Below, piece after piece: positions 15,839-23,390 of a stretch of DNA of 64,000 bases. The number at the start of each line of letters is the position of its first letter. Position 1 is the stretch's first letter. The notes beneath the pieces were generated by a model. The model was not told where the DNA came from and ran no database searches. It saw nothing but the letters and a program-made list of their open reading frames with translations. The position numbers and the translations under genes were made by a program. This stretch comes from RUG563 sp045590215 (lineage in GTDB: Bacteria > Bacillota > Clostridia > Christensenellales > Aristaeellaceae), in the NCBI GenBank assembly GCA_045590215.1, contig JAZNQO010000044.1, positions 1 through 64,000 on the forward strand. The letters are read 5' to 3'.

Positions 15839-16549
15839 TTATGCTTCCCCTTCCGTTTTGAGAATAATGGCGGAGCAAGGCTGGTTCACCTGCAGGTATA
15901 ATTCCCCTTCCGAATTAAGGCTGGCCAGCAGCACATGCTTTTCGGAGGAAATCTGCGCCTTTTTCAATTGCCCCATCAGCCAAAGGGCATCATGGCCGCT
16001 TTCCTGCAAATGCTTTTTCTGCACCCGTCCATCCACAATCAGCAGATAGGGCGGCTCCGGCTGGGGCAGGTTCATTTGCATATCCCCGGTCGTGACGGGG
16101 GCAAAGGCCACCTTGGGGAAGGCACTCAAGCGGCCATTGGTCTCCAAAATGGCGGTATGGATCTGGGAAACATCCTGATACCCAAGCCCTCGCAATTCCT
16201 CCATCAAATCCGTCACGGTATAGCCCATGCGCTTCATCTGCCGGGCATCCATACTGCCCTCCCGGATGACTACCCCCGGCACGCCAAAGAGCATGCGCCG
16301 AACCTTCATGCTCTTTACCGCCAAAGCCGTCAATGTTCCGTGGAGCACCAACAGCCCCAAGATGGGCACCAAGCCCTGCAAAAGCGGTGTTGCCACATCC
16401 TCCATGGGGGCTGCGGCGATTTCCGCTACCATCAACGCCAAGACCAGTTCATAGGGCTGCAATTGCCCCACCTGCCGCTTGCCCATCAAACGCATGGCAA
16501 TCACGGAAAACGCATATAACAAAACCACCCGAAAAAACACCGTCAGCAT
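15839..16549 (-). CDS. DUF421 (YetF/YcaP-type) membrane protein
   Basis: A 236-residue protein with about three N-terminal membrane segments (FFRVVLLYAFSVIAMRLMG; LVLALMVAEIAAAP; LVPILGLLVLHGTLTAL) and a soluble C-terminal YetF domain containing the characteristic GVPGVVIREGSMD and LMEELRGLGYQDVSQIHTAILETNG. ATG 16549 has AGGGGGG 6 bases upstream; a longer reading to 16723 would overlap the divergent acyltransferase gene. Related proteins occur in sporulation and envelope contexts in Bacillus. The exact role is unknown. Confidence 0.88.
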   Translation of the reverse strand: MLTVFFRVVLLYAFSVIAMRLMGKRQVGQLQPYELVLALMVAEIAAAPMEDVATPLLQGLVPILGLLVLHGTLTALAVKSMKVRRMLFGVPGVVIREGSMDARQMKRMGYTVTDLMEELRGLGYQDVSQIHTAILETNGRLSAFPKVAFAPVTTGDMQMNLPQPEPPYLLIVDGRVQKKHLQESGHDALWLMGQLKKAQISSEKHVLLASLNSEGELYLQVNQPCSAIILKTEGEA

Positions 16550-16610
16550 TATCATCCCCCCTTTTTGCATTATGCCCATGGCAAAAATAAGGCATGCAAA
16601 AGGCAGGTGC

Positions 16611-16639
16611 TTGAAAAAGAAGGGAAAAGGCGATACAAT
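16611..16639 (+). promoter_or_regulatory. Promoter of the PlsC-type gene
   Basis: TTGAAA (16611-16616) and TACAAT (16634-16639) are separated by 17 bases, 27 bases ahead of the GTG start. Confidence 0.75.
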
Positions 16640-16665
16640 ATCATCCAAGGAAAGGAGGAAGTGCA

Positions 16666-18708
16666 GTGACCCATTCTGTGCGCAAGCCGGCCAAAGGCCA
16701 TGAACTGATGAATATTGATTCATTATTCGCCTTTTTGTATTGCATGCTGGCTTCCAACGTGCTGTTATCGCAGCCCATCGTGGGCGGTGCGCTTTATTTG
16801 GCCGGCCATGCTGCCATGATGTTTTTCCACTCCCGGCGGCAGCTGAAAAAAGAAATGATCAATTCCGCACTGCGCCGGACAGGCATTGCACTGGTGCTGC
16901 TGGCGGCGGTGCTTTCGCTGGCGATGATGACCATCTCCCCCGTTTCCATTGACCGGGCTGATTTCTGGCAAATGACAGGGCTTGTGCTTTGCATTATCCT
17001 GCGGCCGGAAATCATGCAGTTCGTATTAGAAAAAAGTGCCATGGAAAACCGCAAAACGGCGGCTATTTTATGGTGGCTGACGGCAGTACAGCTTTTGTTT
17101 CTGCCCTTCATTGCCCTGATGCTGTTCCTTTCCGAAGTGACCGCAGCAGCGTCATGGTCGCTGCTTTTGGGGTATTTCATCAGCGGCTTGATGGAATGCC
17201 TGTCTCTGAACAAGGTGCGCTTCCGGCTTCGGGGCTATTCGGAGGAAGAAAAGGAAACCCTGCGCCAATTGAACAAAATCCACGCCTATCGGATGTATCA
17301 GAACACCGCCGTGGGCATCGCTGCTGCCATTCAGGTAACGCTGGTGATTGTGTATACATACCTCGCCGTTACAGCCGATGCCTTGATCATCAGCATGGTG
17401 CTGGCTCTTTTGTGTACTTATGCCGCCTTTTTTGCCACCGATGCCCTTTTAAAAAAGCGCATCAAGAAAACGAGAGATCAATCCATCCTCACCTGCGTAG
17501 GGCTGATGATATGGCTTGGCGGCTTGATTCAGTTCATTCGCATTCTGGAAAGCCCTACTCTGTGGCAGAGCATGCTTTCCCTTGGTCTTTGCACCATCGG
17601 TGCCACGGTATGCACCCGTTCCCTCAGCCGGATGGAGGCAGATATGCGGCGTGTGGCCATTTTCGGGCTGGGCAAAAACCCCGGCACGCTTCTGGATGCC
17701 ACCCTGCATGTGAAACTGGAATTCGCAGCCATTTTGGGGCAATTGGTGGCCCTGATCGGGCTTTTGATGATTGCCATTTTCCATACCCCGGCTTATCCTG
17801 CGGATTGGGAAAGCCTGTTCCTTTCCTTCAGTCCGCTTCTGACGCTGCCGGCGGTTTGCATGGTGGCGGTGGCTCTGATTTTCGCCCTCATGTTTCCCAT
17901 GACATGGGAACATATGAACAAGCTGCGGCTGTATCTGGAATTGCAGGAAAGCGGAAAGGAAAATATGCCGCTGAAGAATCAATTGGAAGCCGTGGTCATC
18001 AAAAAAAGCCTGAAACGCTATGGCATTAAGCTGATTATTCTGCTCATCCGGCCTTTCTATCGCCATAAAATCGCCGGAAAAGAAAACGTGCATCTGGATA
18101 AGGACATCCCCTGCATTTTCATTTCCAATCATGGGGAGATTTACGGACCGGTGGTGAACGTATTGTTTGTACCCTATTATTTCCGGCCGTGGACCACCTT
18201 TGAAATGATGGACAGTAAAATCATTGCCGACAGGGTTTGTGGCGGCTTTCTGAAAGACCAGAAATTCCTGCCCCCAAAGTTCTGCTATTTTCTGGTGGAT
18301 AAGATTGCCGCCCCCTTCCTTGCGTGGATTATGAAATCCGTAGAGAGCATCCCGGTCTATCACGATAACCCCCGGAAACTGATGCTCACCTTCCGGGAAA
18401 CCGTTACCGCCATGGAAGCCGGGGATAATATCCTCATTTTCCCCGAAAACGCCTCCACCAGCGAAGACGGCAAATATCAGAAAGAGGGCGTTTCCGAATT
18501 TTTCACCGGCTTTACCATGGCCGCCCAGATGTATCACAGCCGTACCGGCAAATGCTGCCAGTTCATTCCCCTCTATGCCAATAAGGAAAAGCGCACCATC
18601 ACCTTCGGCCACGCCGTCCGCTATGATGCGGAAAATCCTCCGGCAGAGGAAAAGGAAAGGCTGTGCAAGATGCTCCGGGAGGAATTGATCCGGCTGTCCA
18701 AACTGTAA
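16666..18708 (+). CDS. Large polytopic membrane protein with C-terminal PlsC-type acyltransferase domain
   Basis: A 680-residue protein. The first 430 or so residues contain about ten hydrophobic segments and basic loops and match no family I can name. The last 200 form an acylglycerolphosphate acyltransferase-like domain: FISNHGEIYGPV at the catalytic block, KSVESIPVYHDNPRK, and ILIFPENASTSEDG at the FPEG block. The classic NH-x4-D motif reads N-H-G-E-I-Y-G, so the Asp is replaced and a Glu sits inside. It probably moves acyl chains onto lipid or glycolipid, but activity is not assured. GTG 16666 has AAAGGAGG 7 bases upstream. A terminator follows at 18717. Confidence 0.8.
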   Translation: MTHSVRKPAKGHELMNIDSLFAFLYCMLASNVLLSQPIVGGALYLAGHAAMMFFHSRRQLKKEMINSALRRTGIALVLLAAVLSLAMMTISPVSIDRADFWQMTGLVLCIILRPEIMQFVLEKSAMENRKTAAILWWLTAVQLLFLPFIALMLFLSEVTAAASWSLLLGYFISGLMECLSLNKVRFRLRGYSEEEKETLRQLNKIHAYRMYQNTAVGIAAAIQVTLVIVYTYLAVTADALIISMVLALLCTYAAFFATDALLKKRIKKTRDQSILTCVGLMIWLGGLIQFIRILESPTLWQSMLSLGLCTIGATVCTRSLSRMEADMRRVAIFGLGKNPGTLLDATLHVKLEFAAILGQLVALIGLLMIAIFHTPAYPADWESLFLSFSPLLTLPAVCMVAVALIFALMFPMTWEHMNKLRLYLELQESGKENMPLKNQLEAVVIKKSLKRYGIKLIILLIRPFYRHKIAGKENVHLDKDIPCIFISNHGEIYGPVVNVLFVPYYFRPWTTFEMMDSKIIADRVCGGFLKDQKFLPPKFCYFLVDKIAAPFLAWIMKSVESIPVYHDNPRKLMLTFRETVTAMEAGDNILIFPENASTSEDGKYQKEGVSEFFTGFTMAAQMYHSRTGKCCQFIPLYANKEKRTITFGHAVRYDAENPPAEEKERLCKMLREELIRLSKL

Positions 18709-18716
18709 TGCCCTTT

Positions 18717-18758
18717 CTGCCTGCTGAAAAAGAAATTTTACGGCAGGCAGATTTTTTT
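18717..18758 (+). terminator. Terminator after the PlsC-type gene
   Basis: CTGCCTG and CAGGCAG arms around an AT-rich loop are followed by ATTTTTTT. Confidence 0.85.
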
Positions 18759-18769
18759 ATAAAAAACCC

Positions 18770-18798
18770 TTGACAAAGGGGGGCAATGTTAGTATAAT
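18770..18798 (+). promoter_or_regulatory. Consensus promoter of the tRNA pair
   Basis: Perfect TTGACA (18770-18775) and TATAAT (18793-18798) with a 17-base spacer, 28 bases before the tRNA-Gln 5' end. Confidence 0.9.
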
Positions 18799-18826
18799 AT
18801 GCCTTGCGGTTGAAAAATACCGCCGT

Positions 18827-18900
18827 TGGGGAATGGTGTAACGGCAGCACCTACGACTCTGACTCGTATTGTCAAGGTTCAAATCCTTGTTCCCCAGCCA
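18827..18900 (+). tRNA. tRNA-Gln (anticodon CTG)
   Basis: Cloverleaf with acceptor TGGGGAA/TTCCCCA, anticodon stem TACGA/TCGTA around loop CTCTGAC, T-arm GGTTCAAATCC, discriminator G and an encoded CCA. It reads CAG codons. Confidence 0.93.
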
Positions 18901-18904
18901 TTTT

Positions 18905-18980
18905 GCCTCCATTGTCTAGAGGCCTAGGACGCCGCCCTCTCAAGGCGGAAACATGGGTTCGAATCCCATTGGAGGTGCCA
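18905..18980 (+). tRNA. tRNA-Glu (anticodon CTC)
   Basis: Acceptor GCCTCCA/TGGAGGT (first pair G-T), anticodon stem CCGCC/GGCGG around loop CTCTCAA, T-arm GGGTTCGAATCCC, discriminator G and an encoded CCA. It lies four bases after tRNA-Gln, so the two are cotranscribed. It reads GAG codons. Confidence 0.93.
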
Positions 18981-19023
18981 CGAAAAAGATCGCACGTCAG
19001 CAGGACGAAAGCGGTCTTTTTCG
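18981..19023 (+). terminator. Terminator of the tRNA operon
   Basis: CGAAAAAGATCGC and GCGGTCTTTTTCG form a stem directly after the tRNA-Glu CCA end. The T-run is within the right arm. Confidence 0.6.
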
Positions 19024-19036
19024 TTTTTGGCATCAT

Positions 19037-19078
19037 AAAAGCCGGATTTGCTTTCTCTCGCAAACCCGGCTCTTTTTT
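19037..19078 (-). terminator. Terminator of the metallo-hydrolase gene
   Basis: AGCCGGATTTGC and GCAAACCCGGCT arms lie next to the 19077 stop. A T-rich run on the plus side (GCTCTTTTTT) makes it usable from the tRNA side too. Confidence 0.6.
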
Positions 19079-19763
19079 ATTCTTCCACGAAAATATCCCG
19101 AATGGATTCTTCCTTTGTCAAAGGCGTCCAATGGCTGTCCATGTGAATGGCAGCATCTATTTTCTGCAGGGTATCCGCCAGCTTCCGGCATAAGCCCCTA
19201 TCCTTTTTCCATGCGGGAAAAGTGCCGCTGGCCGCATCGCCCAAAAACAGCACCTTTTCTCCGGGCACATACACGAGGGTAGAATCATCGGTATGCGGAG
19301 CTTCCGTTTGCATAAGCTGCACAATGCAATTCCCCAGTTCTATCTGCATTTCGCAGGAAAATATTATATCTGCCTGCCGGATAATCACAGGACGATTGCC
19401 TGCATATTCCTTGCGAATGCTTTCGTGCAGGGAAAGAAAGCATTCCACGCCTTCCGTTTCCACTTTTTTCGCAAAATCGGCCAAATAGGCATTGGTTTTC
19501 CCGTTTGCAATGCTCACGCCGTTCATGGCATGCAAAGCAAAGGTGTGATCCCAATGCCAGTGGGTGAGCACCGTGAAATGGGGCAGCGGCAGGCTTTCTT
19601 CTTCCAATGCCCGGTAAAACATCGCCAGATGCTCCGCGGAATGACCGGCATCAACGGCAAGGCTCCACTCATCTCCCCGGATATAGCCAAGATTCGGCCT
19701 GTCCCTTTCTTCTTCAAAGGGCAGATACCAGATGCGTTCCGTCAATCGTTTCAGTTTGTCCAT
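19077..19763 (-). CDS. Metallo-beta-lactamase-fold hydrolase
   Basis: A 228-residue soluble protein with the metal-binding signature H-W-H-W-D-H (after FTVLTHW), a later His in EAPHTDDSTLVYVPGEKVLFLGDA (Asp ligand in GDA) and a final MDSHW. This is the pattern of the general MBL hydrolase superfamily, and no subfamily or substrate can be named. It lies six bases downstream of the SDR gene, so the two are probably co-transcribed, but a shared pathway is not apparent. Confidence 0.85.
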   Translation of the reverse strand: MDKLKRLTERIWYLPFEEERDRPNLGYIRGDEWSLAVDAGHSAEHLAMFYRALEEESLPLPHFTVLTHWHWDHTFALHAMNGVSIANGKTNAYLADFAKKVETEGVECFLSLHESIRKEYAGNRPVIIRQADIIFSCEMQIELGNCIVQLMQTEAPHTDDSTLVYVPGEKVLFLGDAASGTFPAWKKDRGLCRKLADTLQKIDAAIHMDSHWTPLTKEESIRDIFVEE

Positions 19764-19769
19764 GCGCTC

Positions 19770-20477
19770 TTATTCCTTATCAAACGTCCATCCATGTTCG
19801 CCATGGTAAATCATTTGCTTTGTCATGCCGCCGTCGATGCAGATGTTTTCCCCAGTGATAAACCCGGCCTTATCAGAGCACAGGAACAAGGCCATTTCCC
19901 CGATATCCTCCACCTTGCCAACCCTTCCCACCGGCTGCTGCACGGCATCCGGACCGGACCATACGTTATCCTCCGTTTCAATCCAGCCGGGAGAGATGGA
20001 ATTCACCCGGATTTTTCCGGCCAAGGATACCGCCATGGCGTGGGTCAGGGCGGCAATACCCCCTTTGGCGGCGGTGTAGCTTTCCGTTTGCGGCTGGCTC
20101 ATGCGATCCCGGGAAGAGGAAATATGAATGATGGACGAACCCTGGGGCATATGAGGCACCAGCAGCTTGGAAAGATAAAAGGGAGCCGTCACCCCCACCG
20201 CCAACGCCTTTTCAAATTCCTCATAAGTACAATCGTTTATGCCCTTCATCCTGGGCGGTGCATTGTTGATGAGGTAATCCACATGGCCGAAGGTTTCAAT
20301 CACATAAGCGGCAAAGGCTTCCAACTGTTCCTTGTCCCCCACATCGCCCACGAAGCAATCCCCCGGCGTTTCATCCATCACCGCCACTTTGGCACCCCTT
20401 GCCCGGAACAAATCCGCAATGCACTTGCCGATGCCGTGCATGCCGCCGGTAATGACGGCCACTTTTCCTTCAAACAT
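19770..20477 (-). CDS. Short-chain dehydrogenase/reductase
   Basis: A 235-residue classical SDR. It has the NAD(P) loop TGGMHGIG near the start, the NNAP motif (usual NNAG), catalytic Ser in IIHISSSRDRM, Y-x-x-x-K as YTAAK, the SPGWIETE loop and the C-terminal GENICIDGGMT. It oxidises or reduces a hydroxyl/carbonyl on an unknown substrate. ATG 20477 has GGAGG 7 bases upstream; a longer frame to 20513 would start inside the preceding terminator hairpin and is rejected. Confidence 0.9.
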   Translation of the reverse strand: MFEGKVAVITGGMHGIGKCIADLFRARGAKVAVMDETPGDCFVGDVGDKEQLEAFAAYVIETFGHVDYLINNAPPRMKGINDCTYEEFEKALAVGVTAPFYLSKLLVPHMPQGSSIIHISSSRDRMSQPQTESYTAAKGGIAALTHAMAVSLAGKIRVNSISPGWIETEDNVWSGPDAVQQPVGRVGKVEDIGEMALFLCSDKAGFITGENICIDGGMTKQMIYHGEHGWTFDKE

Positions 20478-20494
20478 ATTTTCGCCTCCGTCAG

Positions 20495-20520
20495 AAAAAG
20501 GCAGTTTCTTCAACTGCCTT
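20495..20520 (-). terminator. Terminator after the radical SAM gene
   Basis: AGGCAGTT and AACTGCCT arms with TTTTT on the minus-strand exit side, 8 bases after the stop at 20528. Confidence 0.75.
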
Positions 20521-20527
20521 TATTTTT

Positions 20528-21652
20528 TTACAGCACAATATCCCCCGGCCGGAATCCTTCGGGCAGCGTTTCTTCCGTAAGGAAGCGGAAATTCTCATCC
20601 GAAAGCACCGGCAGGAACGCTTCAAAGGGAATCCGGTCAAATTCCATGCGATAATCGCTGGCACCGAACCAGCCGCCTTCCTGCTCCTTCAAATGCAGGT
20701 TGCGCAGGAATTTGGTGCGGTTACAGCAATCATGCACCACGATGGGCCATTTTTCTTCGGCGGCAATGCGCATGAATTGCAGCGTCATTTGATGGCTCCA
20801 GATGGGCGACAGATACCCATGCCGGGAAAGATACATATTCTCTCCTTCGTAATTGGCCATGTTGTTTTCGTTCAGATGCAGCTCGGCACAGTTGATGAAA
20901 TCAAGGCCGGTGGAAAGAATCTGCTCCTTCTTTCGGAAGAAGGTTTCAAAAAACTCCGGCGTCATGGGCGTTTCAATGCCCACCCTTGGGATATACTTTT
21001 TCGCTGTTTTAATGCTTTCAATCACGTTATCGGCGCAGTTGGTGGCTCCCAGATTGAACCGCAGCTCGTTGAGGCCGCTTTCCCCAAGGGCTTTCAGGTT
21101 TTCCTCCGTGCAGAGCGTTCCGTTGGTATAGAGGTGCTGATGCACCCCGGCATCGCTGAAATGCTTCACCACCGGATAATATTTCTCAATTTCCATGAAA
21201 GGTTCCAGATACACATAGGCAATGCCGGTGGGCTTTTTTTGAATGGAGAGCAGCAGGGGAATATCCTCCGTGCGGAATTTGGTGCCGCCGATTTCCCACA
21301 TGTTTTCGCCGATGGGAGGCTGGCAGTCCATTTCGCCGTAGTTATAGCAGAATTTGCAGTTGATATTGCAGCGGTTGGTTTTCCGCACGGCACTCAAGCC
21401 CGTGCCCAGCAGGCAGGACTTGCACCCAGCAGGAAATTTTTCATCCTCCCCCACATAAAACGTGCGGCCTTGCTGGCTTTTCAGCCCCGGAACGAGGGCC
21501 ATCAGCCGTTCATTTTCCGCTTCCACCGCATCTTCAATCTGGGCAATCACCGCCCATGCAATCTCCATCTGCCGAGGCAGAATGGGTTCGTCCTCCGGCA
21601 GATTGGCAAAGAAGGAAAACCACATCAGGGCATCCTGCTTGGAAATTTTCAT
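20528..21652 (-). CDS. Radical SAM protein
   Basis: A 374-residue iron-sulfur enzyme. The SAM-cluster motif C95-x3-C99-x2-C102 (NRCNINCKFCYNYG) is intact, with a preceding C77-x2-C80 pair (PAGCKSCLLG) and a late D-C-C (VVHDCCNRTKF) that could hold extra metal. The barrel strands YVYLEPF, LYTNGTL, LRFNLGATN and VGIETPMTPE follow the usual order. It resembles radical SAM proteins annotated near pyruvate formate-lyase activating enzymes, but it lacks their glycyl-radical partner here. The substrate is unknown. It starts at ATG 21652, just after the coiled-coil gene ends at 21675, and could be cotranscribed with it. Confidence 0.88.
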   Translation of the reverse strand: MKISKQDALMWFSFFANLPEDEPILPRQMEIAWAVIAQIEDAVEAENERLMALVPGLKSQQGRTFYVGEDEKFPAGCKSCLLGTGLSAVRKTNRCNINCKFCYNYGEMDCQPPIGENMWEIGGTKFRTEDIPLLLSIQKKPTGIAYVYLEPFMEIEKYYPVVKHFSDAGVHQHLYTNGTLCTEENLKALGESGLNELRFNLGATNCADNVIESIKTAKKYIPRVGIETPMTPEFFETFFRKKEQILSTGLDFINCAELHLNENNMANYEGENMYLSRHGYLSPIWSHQMTLQFMRIAAEEKWPIVVHDCCNRTKFLRNLHLKEQEGGWFGASDYRMEFDRIPFEAFLPVLSDENFRFLTEETLPEGFRPGDIVL

Positions 21653-21674
21653 CTGTTTTTTCCTCTCGCAATTA

Positions 21675-23282
21675 TCAATATTGATCCGGCAGGTAAATCA
21701 TCGTTTCTGCCGTCTTGTTAAGCACCCTGTCCCCAAAGCCGCTGCCCGGCTGCATATCCACAAACAGCATCACCAGATGATTGATGCCGTCGCTGCACAG
21801 CTGCAAAAGCGTCACGTCACTGTCCTCGGTATAGATGGTGGTTTTCAGGGCAGGCTTTCCCTGAATAAGCAAATTTTCCCTTTGCCCGGCTTTCTCATTC
21901 ATCAAAAATTGGATATACAAGCTGTCTTCCGTCTGCTGATACACTCTCTCAACGCCTGCTACATCCTGATAGCCGTCCAGCCGGTTCACCGAACAGGAAA
22001 GAGATGAGCCATTAGCATCGAAATAGAAGAAGTAATTGCCAGCCTGATCCCGGCGCATTTCCAGATAATCCGCATCCACGTCAAAGGCGTAGGGCTCCAT
22101 CACCCATGCGCCAAGGGGAACGGCCTTTTCCTTTTCATCGGCCAAGGCTTGCAAAGCCGTTTCTTTCTCCCCTTCTGCCGCTTCGGCCTGTGCCTGCGCG
22201 GCGTCCACAGTTTCCTGCATCTGCTGAATTTTTTCCAGCGCAGTATCCCGTTCCGCTTCCGCTAAAAGCTGATTTTCTTCCGCCGCAGCCAGCAGCTTTT
22301 CCACTTCCTGCTGTGCCGCAATAGCTGCATCACGTTCTGTCAACGCTGCCTGCAATTTCGTTTCGGCGGCAGCCTTTTCTGCATTGGCTGCTTCCATGGC
22401 AAGCAAGGCTTCGTCACGCTGCCCTTCCGCTGCCTTCTGCTGCTCAATGGCGGCTAATACGGCGGCATCGGCGGCCTGCTGCTTTTCCTGCCATTGGGTG
22501 AGCTGCTGGTTCGCCGCCTCCAGCTCTTGCTTTCTGGTTGCATCCGCATCCGTCATACAAAGCAGAGCGGCGTTCCGGGCATCCTCCGCAAGAGCCGCAG
22601 CAGCCAAAGCTTCGTCCCGCTGCGCTTCCGTCTGTGAAAGCTTTTCAAGGGCTTCATCACGCTCGTTTTTTATCAAGGCAAGCTGGGTCAAGGCTTCGTC
22701 ACGCTGCCCTTCCGCTACCTTCTGCTGCTCAATGGCGGCTAATACGGCGGCTTCGGCGGCCTGCTGCTTTTCCTGCCACTGGGTGAGCTGCTGGTTCGCC
22801 GCCTCCAGCTCTTGCTTTCTGGTTGCATCCGCCTCCGTCATGCAAAGCAGAGCGGCGTCCCGGGCATCCTCCGCAAGAGCCGCAGCAGCCAAGGCTTCGT
22901 CACGCTGCGCTTCCGTCTGTGAAAGCTTTTCAAGGGCTTCATCACGCTCATTTTTTGTCAAGGCAAGCTGGGTCAAGGCTTCGTCTCGCTCTGCCTCCAT
23001 GGCGATAAGAGAGCTTTGCAGCACTTCCTTTTCTCCTTCTGCCGCTGCTTTTTCCGTTTGCAGGTTTTCCTTTTCCTGCTGCGCTGTTTTCAGGGCTTCC
23101 CCGGCGGCGGATAATTCCGCCTTGGTTTGGGAAAGCGTGTTTTCTGCGCCGGACAGAGCCTTTTCCGCCCGGTTTCTTTCCATCAGCATGCTCATGCCAA
23201 ATATCAAAAGTGCCGCCGTGAGCATAATCGCCAGCACGGCCAATCCCTTTTGCACTGCTCCGTTCTTTTGCACAGCATTCAC
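21675..23282 (-). CDS. Membrane-anchored long coiled-coil protein with internal tandem duplication
   Basis: A 535-residue protein. It has an N-terminal signal anchor (about residues 15-33, AVLAIMLTAALLIFGMSML), then about 360 residues of Ala/Glu/Gln-rich coiled coil, then a C-terminal globular domain of about 140 residues (from PLGAWVMEPYAFDVD) rich in beta strands. The rod contains two consecutive copies of a 95-residue unit (bases 22404-22688 and 22689-22973) that differ at only a few positions. The family is unknown; an extracellular or peptidoglycan-facing spacer is plausible. GTG 23282 lies 30 bases below a TTGACA-N17-TAATAT promoter, and its ribosome site (GAGG) is very close, so a start at a nearby codon is possible. 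Confidence 0.75.
   Translation of the reverse strand: MNAVQKNGAVQKGLAVLAIMLTAALLIFGMSMLMERNRAEKALSGAENTLSQTKAELSAAGEALKTAQQEKENLQTEKAAAEGEKEVLQSSLIAMEAERDEALTQLALTKNERDEALEKLSQTEAQRDEALAAAALAEDARDAALLCMTEADATRKQELEAANQQLTQWQEKQQAAEAAVLAAIEQQKVAEGQRDEALTQLALIKNERDEALEKLSQTEAQRDEALAAAALAEDARNAALLCMTDADATRKQELEAANQQLTQWQEKQQAADAAVLAAIEQQKAAEGQRDEALLAMEAANAEKAAAETKLQAALTERDAAIAAQQEVEKLLAAAEENQLLAEAERDTALEKIQQMQETVDAAQAQAEAAEGEKETALQALADEKEKAVPLGAWVMEPYAFDVDADYLEMRRDQAGNYFFYFDANGSSLSCSVNRLDGYQDVAGVERVYQQTEDSLYIQFLMNEKAGQRENLLIQGKPALKTTIYTEDSDVTLLQLCSDGINHLVMLFVDMQPGSGFGDRVLNKTAETMIYLPDQY
22404..22973 (-). repeat. Two tandem 285-base (95-residue) units in the coiled-coil gene
   Basis: Units 22404-22688 and 22689-22973 are nearly identical, and the next unit start recurs at 22974 before diverging. 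The length is a multiple of three, so the frame is kept. Confidence 0.9.
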
Positions 23283-23318
23283 ATCCTCGTTGATTTTCGC
23301 GCTTGTTCCTGTTCTTTC

Positions 23319-23347
23319 ATATTAACATCAGAAAAAATGGCTGTCAA
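23319..23347 (-). promoter_or_regulatory. Promoter of the coiled-coil gene
   Basis: On the minus strand TTGACA (23347-23342) and TAATAT (23324-23319) are separated by 17 bases. Confidence 0.6.
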
Positions 23348-23360
23348 GAAAAAGGCAATG

Positions 23361-23383
23361 AAAAAGCCCTGCCAAAGCAGGGC
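23361..23383 (-). terminator. Terminator of the heat-shock operon
   Basis: GCCCTGC-TTTG-GCAGGGC on the minus strand is followed by TTTTT, a few bases after the dnaJ stop. Confidence 0.9.
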
Positions 23384-23390
23384 CAAGCAT

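Noticed and set aside
16550..16723. N-terminal extension of the DUF421 protein
   Set aside because: It overlaps the promoter and start of the divergent acyltransferase and breaks the normal family start.
22404..22973. Long direct repeats considered as mobile-element ends
   Set aside because: They are adjacent, in frame and inside one coding region, so they form a domain duplication.
22384..23325. Ser/Ala/Arg-rich frame on the plus strand
   Set aside because: Complement of the coiled-coil repeats; the composition simply mirrors Glu/Ala/Gln codons.
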